Shown: positions 8,324 through 17,345, counted from the first letter of the stretch. The stretch is 64,000 bases of DNA from Psychrobacillus mangrovi (GCF_037104765.1 NZ_JBAWSY010000012.1:1-64000), one strand, 5' to 3'. The notes: a model not told the origin generated them from the letters alone. Made by a program: numbers and translations.

Positions 8324-8551
8324 GTCTTTATATCTGGACACAGGTGTACAACAGACTGATTGATAAACCTAACTGTCAATATTTTTTAGGAGTAGGATTT
8401 GATGAGTTGAAGAAAGTAATGAAATCAAATCCAAGATTTAAAAATAGTAAAGCGGCGGGCATAAAAGAAATCTAAGAGTTAGTTTGGAATGTAATTGCAA
8501 ATCCAAAACATATAACAGAGTGGTTTTATGAAGATATTGTAACTGCATAGA
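8324..8551 (+). pseudogene. Unidentified gene remnant
   Basis: A frame reads WTQVYNRLIDKPNCQYFLG, GVGFDELKKVMKSNPRF and, after an in-frame TAA near 8474, ELVWNVIANPKHITEWFYED before a TAG. It is protein-like in composition, but I do not recognise the family. The surrounding gap 8060-8816 (757 bases) also has another short protein-like frame near 8220 (VVLDLNVYRGVEDTKVLLL) ending in TAA. The whole gap therefore looks like a graveyard of one or two genes, with no promoter or terminator I can support. Confidence 0.35.
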
Positions 8552-8816
8552 GCATATAGAGGATTATTCACTGATTTATTAACTCTTCAGAAACAACATC
8601 ATCATAGTTTTCTCTAACACTCTTTTCTAACTTCCCTTAGTGCTTTAGGAGGGACCAAGTGTAAGTTGTTATCGAAATTACTCACAACCTTTTACTTCTT
8701 CTTTATTATCTTTTGAAACCGACCTTGTATTCTGAACATTTCATTATATATAAATTGCATGTTCTTATCCTTTATTGGAATATAAATAGTAAAAAACTGT
8801 AATTGAGGTGCTGTTT

Positions 8817-9284
8817 ATGTCTTTAGTATCTATTTATACTGTTGGTAGGCTAAATCATCCCATTGAACACCCTGCTTCTCGAGAATTTTTTGAAGTGGGA
8901 AATAATGTATTTGGGCAAGCGATAAAATCAGGACATCTTGTACAGGCGTTTTCCTCTGACGGGGTCCCTTTTCCTCAAGAAGCTATTAAAGGAAAAGGAT
9001 TCCCTGTTCTTACATTAACAGTATGGAAAGACCTCGAATCCTTATATCTTTTTACCTATTCAGGTCTTCATAGGCAAGCATTACGAGAGAGAAATAAATG
9101 GATAGAGCCATATCAAGAGAAACACCTTTCATATGTAATATGGTGGACAGAAAAACTAAAGGATGTCTCATGGAAGGAGGCTTTCATGAGATATAACTAC
9201 TATACTCAGAATGGAGCAACTTCATTTGCATTTGATTTTAAGCATTCGTTTGATGATAAGGGAGAGCCCTTTTTAGTTAAGTAA
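8817..9284 (+). CDS. DUF3291-like protein
   Basis: This is a 155-residue soluble protein. The patterns HPASREFF, FPVLTLTVWKDLESLYLFTYSGLH, and WWTEK..SWKEAFMRY match my memory of DUF3291, a ferredoxin-like/ABM-like small domain of unknown activity. A GTG at 8810-8808 and an ATG at 8817 are in frame; GAGGTG at 8806-8810 is well placed for the ATG. No signal peptide or membrane segment is seen. It is monocistronic, between the remnant-filled gap and the inositol-phosphatase-like gene. Confidence 0.75.
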   Translation: MSLVSIYTVGRLNHPIEHPASREFFEVGNNVFGQAIKSGHLVQAFSSDGVPFPQEAIKGKGFPVLTLTVWKDLESLYLFTYSGLHRQALRERNKWIEPYQEKHLSYVIWWTEKLKDVSWKEAFMRYNYYTQNGATSFAFDFKHSFDDKGEPFLVK

Positions 9285-9463
9285 AGTGGGTTTAATGATT
9301 AGTGAAACTATATATTTATTTTATAAAATCTAATCGTATTAAGATTCTCAGGCAAGGAAAGAAGAAGATTATTTAATGGAGAAGTTAGTATAGACGATGT
9401 AGTTGTGTATAATTAACTACCTAATTTGTTCTAAGATTTTGATAGTTTTTTATAAAGGAGGAT

Positions 9464-10279
9464 ATGATGGACCTTATAACGTTGGGAAAACTGTTAAACT
9501 TTACAGAAAATGTTGTACGAAAATCAGGTAAACATATAGTTAAAATGAGAAATGAATCTCATATAGATATTACCTATAAGGATGTTGGAGAACTTGTAAC
9601 ATCTGCTGATTTTGCGTCTGATCAAATCATTCGTGAGGCAATTTTGTATTATTATCCTGATCATCGAATTCTGTCTGAAGAGAACTTCACTAGTGAAGGT
9701 AACAAAGAGCGGTTTGATGGACCTCTTTGGATTGTCGATCCATTAGATGGTACAGTAAATTTTGCAAAGGGGCTTCCACATTTTGCTGTTTTAGTAGCTT
9801 TTGCAGTTGATGGGATTGTTTGGGTAGGGGTTGTTCACGCACCAGAAATGGGTATTACATTTACTGGGATTCGTGGAAACGGTTCTTTTTTTAATGGTAA
9901 GAAACTTCAGGTTAGCAGTATATCAAAATTATCAGAATCGGTGGTTGGTACTGGATTTCCCCACGACAAAAGTCAAATAAAATCGGCACTTACCAGAATA
10001 AATAATCTTGCAACCAGTTGCCGAGACATCCGTCGTTTTGCTGCACCAACCATTGATATATGCTATGTAGCCTCTGGATTACTTGATGCTCATACAGAGA
10101 GTCTTAAATATTGGGATGTTGCTGCTGCGGGGTTAATAGCAAGAGAAGCAGGTGCCACTATTGGTCACGCTGGAAAAGTGCCAGACAATATCCCTAATGA
10201 CTTGTTTGGGGAAGAAATAATTTGTTCTACTCCAGGAATTTTTAAAGAACTTTTCAATTTACTTCAAAAAAATGATTAG
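9464..10279 (+). CDS. Inositol monophosphatase family protein
   Basis: This is a 271-residue member of the Li+-sensitive Mg2+-dependent phosphatases. Metal ligands are visible as LSEEN (E72/E73), WIVDPLDGTVNF (D92, D95) and the C-terminal WDVAAAGLIAREAGA. Such enzymes hydrolyse inositol phosphates, PAP or other sugar phosphates; the substrate here is unresolved. Two ATGs are adjacent (9464, 9467) behind AAAGGAGG. The length is normal for the family. It is monocistronic and its 3' side runs into the second ~200 bp repeat. Confidence 0.9.
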   Translation: MMDLITLGKLLNFTENVVRKSGKHIVKMRNESHIDITYKDVGELVTSADFASDQIIREAILYYYPDHRILSEENFTSEGNKERFDGPLWIVDPLDGTVNFAKGLPHFAVLVAFAVDGIVWVGVVHAPEMGITFTGIRGNGSFFNGKKLQVSSISKLSESVVGTGFPHDKSQIKSALTRINNLATSCRDIRRFAAPTIDICYVASGLLDAHTESLKYWDVAAAGLIAREAGATIGHAGKVPDNIPNDLFGEEIICSTPGIFKELFNLLQKND

Positions 10280-10404
10280 TAGATGAAACACAATAGAGTT
10301 CGTTCGCCCCACCCCTTATTCAACTACCATGAAAATTATTTTCATCAAGAAATAAAAATGACAACAATTAAAAAGACTCTGCTCAATTATTAAAAAAAAA
10401 GTCT

Positions 10405-10509
10405 ATGGTTTTAGGTAGACTATTAGTATTGACTACTCTAACCATTTTCATTCTCTTTGGTGCAGCACTATTTTGTGCTGTATGGATGGCTAACGGGTGC
10501 TTTAGTTAA
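10405..10509 (+). CDS. Small hydrophobic peptide, 34 residues
   Basis: The frame begins MVLGRLLVLTTLTIFILFG and continues AALFCAVWMANGCFS before TAA. This is one membrane-spanning helix with two cysteines. The other repeat copy (1316-1432) has the same frame without ATG but with a GAGGAG in front of an ATT codon, and its substitutions keep the helix hydrophobic. The ribosome site here is poor (A-run only), so expression is uncertain. It may be a real micro-protein or only a by-product of the repeat. The last codons overlap the class B palindrome. Confidence 0.35.
   Translation: MVLGRLLVLTTLTIFILFGAALFCAVWMANGCFS
10489..10508. repeat. Class B short palindromic repeat
   Basis: GGCTAACGGGTGCTTTAGTT lies at the right end of repeat copy 2, 38 bases before the GNAT start. 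Confidence 0.6.
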
Positions 10510-10546
10510 ACAGGGCATTCTAAATAAAATTCTGAGGTGGCATAAC

Positions 10547-10996
10547 ATGAAGCAACATAAAATCAGTATTATTCCTTATAACACCAAATACGCAGAACAA
10601 ACAGTGAAAATGTGGCGAGCTAGTAAGGAACAGGCTATTGGTCAAAAAGAAATTCATGACTTTGAAAATCACGTCTATTTTTTAAATCACATATTACCTG
10701 AACAGTTTCAAATAGATTTAGCGTTAATTGATGAAGTTGTTGTTGGAATGATTGCCTATAACGATAGGGAAATAACCCAACTATATATTCATCTAGAGTA
10801 CCAAGGAATCGGTATAGGTCGGACATTACTTGATAAAGCGAAAGCTCAATCAAGTGGGAAACTAACATTGTACACATTCGAAGTAAATGAAAAAGCACAA
10901 CGGTTTTATGAAAACCAAGGGTTTGAAATCACAAATAGAGGACATGAAAATGAAGAAAATTTACCAGATATTCAATATGAATGGATATCCAAATAA
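10547..10996 (+). CDS. GNAT family N-acetyltransferase
   Basis: This is a 149-residue GNAT. It has an N-terminal ISIIPYNTKYAEQTVKMW, an acetyl-CoA loop YQGIGIGRTL and a C-terminal AQRFYENQGFEI. The open frame extends upstream to 10457 through the dispersed repeat, but the ATG at 10547 has GAGGTGG in front and starts at the natural family beginning, so the extra 30 residues are an artefact of the repeat. The acceptor substrate is unknown. It is flanked by a class B (10489) and a class A (11081) palindrome, which makes it another single-gene unit of this region. Confidence 0.88.
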   Translation: MKQHKISIIPYNTKYAEQTVKMWRASKEQAIGQKEIHDFENHVYFLNHILPEQFQIDLALIDEVVVGMIAYNDREITQLYIHLEYQGIGIGRTLLDKAKAQSSGKLTLYTFEVNEKAQRFYENQGFEITNRGHENEENLPDIQYEWISK

Positions 10997-11080
10997 ATGA
11001 TGTTATTTGGGCTTTTAGTGGTAAAGAAGAGTTAGTACTATAAAAATCTTGGGTTAAATAGGTAACTCTTTTTGTTATTG

Positions 11081-11101
11081 AACTAACGCAGCAGTTTAGT
11101 T
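11081..11101. repeat. Class A short palindromic repeat
   Basis: AACTAACG-CAGCAG-TTTAGTT is the clearest class A copy, with perfect AACTAA/TTAGTT arms. Confidence 0.65.
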
Positions 11102-11115
11102 CAATAAAAATCAAA

Positions 11116-11151
11116 AAATACCGCTCGTAATCCAGACTATGAGCGGTATTT
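11116..11151. terminator. Intrinsic terminator-like hairpin
   Basis: AAATACCGCTC pairs perfectly with GAGCGGTATTT around a 14-base loop. It lies after the GNAT gene. The rest of the gap 10997-11339 holds the class A repeat and the amidase promoter region, with no gene. Confidence 0.7.
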
Positions 11152-11339
11152 AAAATTATATATTACCTCTTTACAGCACGGATAAAATGGACTGTCTCAA
11201 AAGCACATAAATAATCTGTACGTTAAAAATTATTAAACCTGTTGAACTCACTATTCGTATTTTATGATGCTTTATAGTTGTGGCAACTTTTTTAAGATTT
11301 CAGAGCATGAAAAATATAGAAATATTTAAGGAGAACTAA

Positions 11340-12806
11340 ATGAATATCAATTTCAAACATTTTTTTAAAGAAGAATTAACTATTAATGAAATACAGAATG
11401 CTTTAGAAGAAGGGGAAATAACCTCAAAAGAGTTAGTTATGTATTACCTTGATAGAATAGCGAAGTTTGACCAGGAAGGTCCTATGATAAATTCTGTCCT
11501 TGAAATAAATCCGGATGCAATTTTTATAGCCGAAGCACTAGATCATGAAAGAAAAACAAAAGGAGCTAGAGGGCCTTTACATGGAATTCCACTTCTACTT
11601 AAAGACAATATTGAAACAAATGACTCTATGCATACAAGTGCTGGTACACTTGCATTAGAAAATCATCTTAGTAAGCATGACGCATTTCTTGTTAATAAAC
11701 TACGCATTTCAGGTGCAATTATTATAGGTAAATCAAATATGACCGAACTAGCTAATGGAATGTCAACTACTATGTGGGCAGGCTATAGTTCAAGAGGTGG
11801 ACAAGTCTTAAATCCATATGGGAGTGATCTATTTGTCGGTGGTTCAAGCTCAGGTTCTGCTGTAGCAGTTGCTTCAAATTTCACAGTAGTATCTGTTGGT
11901 ACTGAGACGGATGCTTCTATACTCAGTCCTGCCATTCAAAATTCAGTAGTTGGAATTAAACCCACAGTTGGATTAATCAGTCGAACAGGAATTATACCAT
12001 TTACATATTCGCAAGATACAGCAGGTCCTTTTGCAAGAACAGTTACGGACGCCGCAATTTTATTGGGGGCCATGACAGGAGTCGATAAATTTGATGCAGC
12101 AACTCTTAAAAGTGAGGGTATTTCAAAGCATGATTATACTGGGTTCCTAGATTCTAAAGGATTGAAAGGAGCTAGAATCGGAGTATTTAACAATGCATCT
12201 GAAGATTTTTATACATCAGGGGAATACGATGAAAAACTGTTTATAAAAGTTATTCAAACATTAAACAAAGAAGGAGCAGAAATTGTTGAGAATATCGAAA
12301 TTCCTTCTTTTAATAGGGAGTGGAGTTGGGGAGTTCCTATATATGAACTGAAGCATAGTTTAGGAAATTATTTGTCACAGCTTCCACATTACATACCAGT
12401 ACATTCAGATACCGAATTAATTCAATTTAATAAACAAAATGAGCAGAAAACATTAAAGTATGGGCAAAATAAGTTGGAATTTAGAGAAAGCTTGCCAAAC
12501 ACATTAAGAAACCCTGAATATTTGAATGCAAAATTAGAAGATTTGTATTTTTCACAGGATATGGGAATCGACTATACTTTAAAAAAGTATAATCTAGACG
12601 CAATTATGTTTCCATCCTATATAGGGTCAACAATATGTGCCAAAGCTGGCTATCCATCTATAGCAATTCCTGCTGGTTATATGGAAAGTGGAAGACCATT
12701 TGGTGTAACTTTTGCAGGTACCGCATTTAGTGAAGGTGTATTAATTAAATTTGCATATGCTTTCGAACAGGCTACAAAACACCGAATTTGTCCTGAATTT
12801 ATATAA
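11340..12806 (+). CDS. Amidase signature family hydrolase
   Basis: This is a 488-residue amidase-signature enzyme. The Ser-cisSer-Lys triad can be placed at K88 (LLLKDN), S169 (in GGSSSGSAVAVA) and nucleophile S193 (TDASILSPA), with the usual 24-residue spacing between the serines. In most members the nucleophile segment is GGSIR; here it is DASIL, a variation seen in the peptide-amidase-like branch. No signal peptide is seen, so it is probably cytoplasmic. It is not GatA: there are no gatB/gatC neighbours and the sequence lacks the GatA C-terminus. The substrate is unknown. The site AAGGAGAAC precedes the ATG. Confidence 0.88.
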   Translation: MNINFKHFFKEELTINEIQNALEEGEITSKELVMYYLDRIAKFDQEGPMINSVLEINPDAIFIAEALDHERKTKGARGPLHGIPLLLKDNIETNDSMHTSAGTLALENHLSKHDAFLVNKLRISGAIIIGKSNMTELANGMSTTMWAGYSSRGGQVLNPYGSDLFVGGSSSGSAVAVASNFTVVSVGTETDASILSPAIQNSVVGIKPTVGLISRTGIIPFTYSQDTAGPFARTVTDAAILLGAMTGVDKFDAATLKSEGISKHDYTGFLDSKGLKGARIGVFNNASEDFYTSGEYDEKLFIKVIQTLNKEGAEIVENIEIPSFNREWSWGVPIYELKHSLGNYLSQLPHYIPVHSDTELIQFNKQNEQKTLKYGQNKLEFRESLPNTLRNPEYLNAKLEDLYFSQDMGIDYTLKKYNLDAIMFPSYIGSTICAKAGYPSIAIPAGYMESGRPFGVTFAGTAFSEGVLIKFAYAFEQATKHRICPEFI

Positions 12807-12870
12807 TATAACTGTTATCAAATAACTACTATTCTTGAAGTGAATAGTCTCGGTAGAGGAGGAGTTCATT

Positions 12871-12927
12871 ATGGTAAACAAGAGACTTTATAAAGGAAAT
12901 GACATCAAGGGGATTACGCTTAATTAA
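12871..12927 (+). CDS. Possible 18-residue leader or gene remnant
   Basis: A very good GAGGAGGAG site stands before ATG 12871. The frame reads MVNKRLYKGNDIKGITLN and stops. It is too short to assign. It could be a leader peptide or the stump of a deleted gene. The GNAT gene begins 44 bases later. Confidence 0.3.
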   Translation: MVNKRLYKGNDIKGITLN

Positions 12928-12970
12928 AAAATAAATGCTTTTCCCCAAAAAAATTAAAAGGGGAAGTTTT

Positions 12971-13426
12971 ATGAGAACAAATAATGTTAGACTGGTAGAA
13001 TTAAATGCAGAAAACTGGTATGAATGCTGTCTCTTAGAGATTTCAGAAGAACAAAGCAATTATATTGAACCAAATGCTATATCAATAGCTCAATCTAAGT
13101 TCGAACCTACTTTAATGCTATATGGTATTTACTTAGAAGAAAAAATTGTTGGTTTTTTAATGTATAACTCAGTTCTAGAAGAACTTGATGGACATTGGGT
13201 ATATAGAATAATGGTGGATAAGCAATTCCAGGGACAAGGAATAGGTAAAGCTGCAACTAAGCTAATGATTAATGAGATGGCTAAATTACCAAATGTAAAG
13301 AAAATCGTAGTAGGCTATCACCCAGAAAATTTGGGAGCACATTATTTGTACTCCAGTTTGGGATTTATTGATAATGGTGATAGATTTGGAAAAGAAATGG
13401 CAGTTATTAAACATATCATTAAGTAA
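12971..13426 (+). CDS. GNAT family N-acetyltransferase (spermidine acetyltransferase-like)
   Basis: This is a 151-residue GNAT. The first strand NNVRLVELNAENWYEC, the segment IEPNAISIAQSKFEP, the acetyl-CoA loop FQGQGIGKAATKL and the end LGAHYLYSSLGF match the BltD/PaiA-like spermine/spermidine acetyltransferase group as I remember it. The assignment to polyamines is inference. The open frame reaches back to 12935, but the ATG at 12971 with AAAGGGGAAG in front is the better start. An intrinsic terminator follows. Confidence 0.88.
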   Translation: MRTNNVRLVELNAENWYECCLLEISEEQSNYIEPNAISIAQSKFEPTLMLYGIYLEEKIVGFLMYNSVLEELDGHWVYRIMVDKQFQGQGIGKAATKLMINEMAKLPNVKKIVVGYHPENLGAHYLYSSLGFIDNGDRFGKEMAVIKHIIK

Positions 13427-13447
13427 TAAATGAATGGATGAGTTAAG

Positions 13448-13480
13448 AAAAAAGAGGATCATTATTGGTCCTTTTTTCAT
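13448..13480 (+). terminator. Intrinsic terminator
   Basis: AAAAAAGAGGA and TCCTTTTTT pair around a short loop, and a second T-run follows. Confidence 0.75.
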
Positions 13481-13538
13481 TTTTTTCCTAAGAACTTAAT
13501 CTTATGGTATACGACTCATAATTAAAAGGTGGGTGTGT

Positions 13539-14189
13539 ATGGAACAAGCAATTATATTTGATATGGATGGTACATTATTTCGAACTAATTTGATTTTAGA
13601 GCCTGCATTAGAAAAAACGTTTAATATGCTAAGAAAGGACAAATTATGGATTGGAGAAACACCTATTAATAAGTATCGTGAAATTATGGGTGTGCCGCTA
13701 TCAGAGGTTTGGAAAACATTATGTCCAAATCACTCTATTGAGATAAGAGAAAAAAGCAATGACTTCTTTCAAGAAAAGTTAATTGAATTAATTAAAAATG
13801 GAAAGGGAGCATTATACCCGTATACAGAAATGGTCTTAGAAATGTTAAGCGGTCAGTATGAACTCTACATTGCTAGTAATGGCCAGGAAGAATACTTAAA
13901 AGCAATTATAAATACATATGAATTGAATAAGTATATAAAAAAGATATATAGTATTCAGTCAATACCTTCAGGCCACAAATCTGAATTAGTAAAGAAGGTA
14001 TTACAAGAAAATAATATTATAAATGGAGCAGTTGTTGGAGACCGTTTATCGGATATTAACGCAGCCAAGGACAACGGGTTGGTTTCTATTGGAGTGAATT
14101 TTGATTTTGCTCAATCGATTGAATTAGAAAAAGCGGATATAGTCATTGATGATTTAAGGGAGCTTATAAGCATTGGGTTAAGAAGTTAA
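13539..14189 (+). CDS. HAD family hydrolase
   Basis: This is a 216-residue HAD-superfamily phosphatase with motif I FDMDGTL, motif II YIASNGQ and motif III/IV VGDRLSDINAAKDNG. A helical C1 cap lies between motifs I and II, as in phosphoglycolate phosphatase/PGMB-like enzymes. The substrate is unknown. The ATG at 13539 is preferred to the GTG at 13533 because AAAGGTGGG is correctly spaced. It converges with the SgrR-type gene, and a perfect 10-base-pair hairpin lies between them. Confidence 0.88.
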   Translation: MEQAIIFDMDGTLFRTNLILEPALEKTFNMLRKDKLWIGETPINKYREIMGVPLSEVWKTLCPNHSIEIREKSNDFFQEKLIELIKNGKGALYPYTEMVLEMLSGQYELYIASNGQEEYLKAIINTYELNKYIKKIYSIQSIPSGHKSELVKKVLQENNIINGAVVGDRLSDINAAKDNGLVSIGVNFDFAQSIELEKADIVIDDLRELISIGLRS

Positions 14190-14287
14190 ATTCATTCTAA
14201 TCCTTAGAATAGAGTTGCCTATCATATCAACTACCCCAAATTACTCTATATGAAGTCCAAAATAAGCTCTATTTATTCTCTCAGAAA

Positions 14288-14311
14288 ATAGCACCGATAA
14301 TTCGGTGCTAT
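14288..14311. terminator. Bidirectional hairpin between convergent genes
   Basis: ATAGCACCGA and TCGGTGCTAT pair perfectly around TAAT. On the minus strand it is followed by TTTTC. Confidence 0.65.
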
Positions 14312-14330
14312 AGTAGGTTACTTAATCTAT

Positions 14331-15974
14331 TTAATCACAAGTTGGCCTAACCCAAAGTTTAGAAAAGTCTACATACCCAAAGTGTTTTATATTAATATTC
14401 ATTAAATCTACTGAGAAAGGAATTTGACGTTTCGCATAATAAAGTGGAACAAAAATAGATTCGTCAATCAAAGCATTCTCTACCTTTAAGTTTAACGGTG
14501 TCCAATCTTCAAATGGAGTGTTTACGTATTCCTCTAAATAATTACTCCATTTTTTATTTTCTTTCAAAACAGTTGCCAATGGAGAAAAACCATTTCTTAA
14601 GAAATAAAAGAATGAAAAGTTTTGATTCATTTCAAACACTTCTCCATGAAAAAAGAGATCTGCTTCTTCGTTCTTCATTTTATTTGCTATATTATCTTTA
14701 AAAGAAACCCATTTTATATTAACTGGAACTCCTTCTCTTTCAAATATATCTTTCAACCAATTAGTAGTATTTTCCGTGTAATTTACTAACTTTATTATTA
14801 GTGGTTCTGAAAATGATGGACGTTCCACTGTTGGTATATAATATTTCGTACTATGACCAATAAGGCATCCATGAGGATTAGGTAAAATTCTATGATCCAC
14901 TTCACCAATTTTATGTCTATACTTTGCTATTATAAAATGTAAATAATCACGTACTTCTTTTCTCTGAATAGCAGAATTACGATTTACATTCATTACAACC
15001 AAACCAAAGCCAGAATCACTTTCCACCTGAAATGTAGACTGATTTTCGGTAGAAGAACGATATACTATTTCAAATCCAATTGGTATTTGAACAAACTCTA
15101 TTATGTCTAATAAAGGTCTTTCTCCATAATAATCTTTAAAAGCGACTAATGTTGTTTTGTGATCATTGTTCTCCTCGAGATAAAAGCAACCAGTTCCATA
15201 TACATTTTCTTTGTTTTCTATGTATATACTAGCATTCATAGTTCCGAGCATTTGTAAACAATAGCTGCATCCTCTTGGGAAATGTATATCTATTATTAAT
15301 GGAGCAGCTACAACTATTTTTTGTACAGGCTCCCACAAATCCTTAAAACAATCATGCTTTCGTAGTCTTTCCAAACATTCTACAACATCTTCTGCAGTTA
15401 ATATGGAACCATCATGGAATTTAATATCTTTTTTCAAGTAAATTCGAAGCTGAGTATCGCCTGTATCCCAGCTATGAGCAAGTTCGGGGTATACAATACC
15501 TTCTTTATCCACAAAAACTAATCGGTTAAAGATAGTTGCCACTATATTTGCGCTATTTACGTCAGCAGCTTCTAGAGGATGCATTGTTAAAAATGGATAC
15601 TTTCTTGGGACGACAAGGGTGTCATTTGTGTTTTGAACATAACCGAATTTTGAACGAAATTTATTCATTAAACGCAGTTTACTTTCCATATTCCATTCGA
15701 ATAACAAATATTTGCTACTTACATCAACAGCTTCCTCATCAATAATCTGCATAGCTTGCTCTTCAAAAATACTCCCCACATCTTTTAACCAATGTAAGTT
15801 TGATACCTTGCCACGTCCACGGCCGGAAGTATACGTTAACCAGCCTTCTTTAGACCATTTCTGTAAATTACGTGTCGTTTGCTTTGTACTTAATTGGAGG
15901 ACATCTGCTAATTCTTCTTGTTTTACTGGTCCTGAAGAGACTGAATTCCATAGCATTAATAAATACTTATCCAT
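14331..15974 (-). CDS. SgrR-family transcriptional regulator
   Basis: This is a 547-residue two-domain protein. The N-terminal 110 residues form a winged helix (VKQEELADVLQLSTKQTTRNLQKW) of the SgrR_N type. Residues 150-547 form an SBP_bac_5-like solute-binding domain (HPLEAADVNSANIVATIFNR, ELAHSWDTGD, IKFHDGSILTAEDVVECL). There is no signal peptide, so the binding domain is intracellular and probably senses a small solute or peptide. It is divergent from an MFS gene with about 96 bases between, the classic layout for a regulator controlling its neighbour. The inducer is unknown. Confidence 0.9.
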   Translation of the reverse strand: MDKYLLMLWNSVSSGPVKQEELADVLQLSTKQTTRNLQKWSKEGWLTYTSGRGRGKVSNLHWLKDVGSIFEEQAMQIIDEEAVDVSSKYLLFEWNMESKLRLMNKFRSKFGYVQNTNDTLVVPRKYPFLTMHPLEAADVNSANIVATIFNRLVFVDKEGIVYPELAHSWDTGDTQLRIYLKKDIKFHDGSILTAEDVVECLERLRKHDCFKDLWEPVQKIVVAAPLIIDIHFPRGCSYCLQMLGTMNASIYIENKENVYGTGCFYLEENNDHKTTLVAFKDYYGERPLLDIIEFVQIPIGFEIVYRSSTENQSTFQVESDSGFGLVVMNVNRNSAIQRKEVRDYLHFIIAKYRHKIGEVDHRILPNPHGCLIGHSTKYYIPTVERPSFSEPLIIKLVNYTENTTNWLKDIFEREGVPVNIKWVSFKDNIANKMKNEEADLFFHGEVFEMNQNFSFFYFLRNGFSPLATVLKENKKWSNYLEEYVNTPFEDWTPLNLKVENALIDESIFVPLYYAKRQIPFSVDLMNINIKHFGYVDFSKLWVRPTCD

Positions 15975-16070
15975 TTTATCTCCTATCTAAGTGGACATAG
16001 ATTATTAAAATGTCCGTTTTTATTTTTCTTCGTCTAGTTTAATATACTAAAGACAAAGGAGGGGAACAAC
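15975..16070. promoter_or_regulatory. Divergent promoter region of SgrR-type gene and MFS gene
   Basis: This 96-base intergenic region must carry both promoters. ATGTCC / GGACAT (half-sites near 15993 and 16010) form a partial inverted repeat that could be an operator. An AAAGGAGGGG site serves the MFS gene. Confidence 0.45.
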
Positions 16071-17303
16071 ATGGGGTGGAAAAACTATCCACAAAATATT
16101 AAAGTTCGTCTCATTACTTCATTTTTTAATCGCGCGGTATCCTCCGCAGTAATGCCTTTCATGGCACTATTTTTTGCACAAGAAATGAATAAGGTATGGG
16201 CAGGACTCTTTCTAGTTTTTACTGTAATCATTGGTTTTTTTGTAAATCTCATTGGGGGTTATATTTCGGATCGTTTCCCACGAAAAAGAGTATTAGTACT
16301 AACTTCATCTATTAGTGCATTACTTTTTTTGTTGATGACAATTAGTTTATATCCTAAAGACAACATCATTTCGGTTTTTGCTTTTGCTTACACATTATAC
16401 ATAGTTACAAGTAGCCTTGGACGGCCAGCGATGCACGCAATTATTATCGATTCAACCACTCCTGAAAATAGAAAAGAGGTATATGCACTCGATTACTGGC
16501 TAGTAAATTTATCGATGGCTATAGGGGCTGCGTTAGGTGGTTTGCTATATTTGAATCATCAAATAGAATTATTTGCATTGCTGACGATTACTTCAACGAT
16601 TCTACCAATTGCTTATCACATTTGGTTAATTGATGAACATACAATTAGAAGAGAAAAACAGCATCAAAATGTGTTTATGGATTTAATTCAAAACTATAAA
16701 GTTGCTTTTCAAGATAGACCATTTGTGAAAGTAGTTATAGGATCCATGTTCATTTTAGCAGCTGAGTTTTCGTTAAACAGTTATATAGGTGTTCGATTAG
16801 CAGAAACGTTTAAATCTGTACATATTGGAGATTTTGAGATTGCTGGTGTTCGAATGTTAAGTATACTTAATATAGAGAATATGCTACTTGTCGTATGTTT
16901 TACGTTTCTGATCAATAAACTAACAGATAAGTTTAGTAATAAAAATGTCTTATTAGTAGGCTTGATAATATATGGTTTCGGTTATGTAACGGTTACTTCA
17001 GCGAATACTTTTTATGTGCTAATCTTGTTTAATTTTATAGCAACTATGGGAGAACTAATCTATTCTCCTGTAAGAAACGCCGAACAGGCGAATATGATTC
17101 CATCAGACAAAAGAGGCTCTTACTCTGCTTTCACAAACTTTTCTTTTAGTGGGGCAGATCTGATTGCTCGTTTAACCATAATCATAGGGGCGTTTTTAAT
17201 TCCTACGATGATGTCTGTATATATTGGCATTTTAATTATGATTGGTACGTTGCTAGTTTACACGGGACTATTTTTGAAAAAAACAAACATTCAATATCAA
17301 TAG
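16071..17303 (+). CDS. MFS transporter
   Basis: This is a 410-residue, 12-helix MFS protein with loop 2-3 motif GGYISDRFPRKR and the DSTTPENRKEVYALDYW segment that marks MdtH/YfkF-like drug-type transporters. Transcribed away from the SgrR-type regulator, it is the likely target of that regulator and may export or import the ligand that the regulator senses. The N-terminus is short and cytoplasmic. The start has an AAAGGAGGGG site. Confidence 0.9.
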   Translation: MGWKNYPQNIKVRLITSFFNRAVSSAVMPFMALFFAQEMNKVWAGLFLVFTVIIGFFVNLIGGYISDRFPRKRVLVLTSSISALLFLLMTISLYPKDNIISVFAFAYTLYIVTSSLGRPAMHAIIIDSTTPENRKEVYALDYWLVNLSMAIGAALGGLLYLNHQIELFALLTITSTILPIAYHIWLIDEHTIRREKQHQNVFMDLIQNYKVAFQDRPFVKVVIGSMFILAAEFSLNSYIGVRLAETFKSVHIGDFEIAGVRMLSILNIENMLLVVCFTFLINKLTDKFSNKNVLLVGLIIYGFGYVTVTSANTFYVLILFNFIATMGELIYSPVRNAEQANMIPSDKRGSYSAFTNFSFSGADLIARLTIIIGAFLIPTMMSVYIGILIMIGTLLVYTGLFLKKTNIQYQ

Positions 17304-17345
17304 CTTTGAATTAAAAATGCATTTTCTATTCGAAATGGGTTTTTT

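Larger units (their letters stand above)
10322..10512. repeat. ~200 bp dispersed repeat, copy 2
   Basis: It matches 1224-1437 nearly end to end and again finishes with a class B palindrome. Here the internal hydrophobic frame has an ATG and is intact (10405-10509). Confidence 0.75.

Noticed and set aside
10457..10546. N-terminal extension of the GNAT at 10547
   Set aside because: The extra codons come from the dispersed repeat, and a good ribosome site precedes ATG 10547.
222..11101. Integron attC sites
   Set aside because: The palindromes are about 20 bases with AACTAA/TTAGTT arms, lacking the R and L box pairs of attC, and there is no integrase.
11340..12806. GatA subunit of tRNA amidotransferase
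   Set aside because: No gatB or gatC nearby and the active-site segment differs from GatA.
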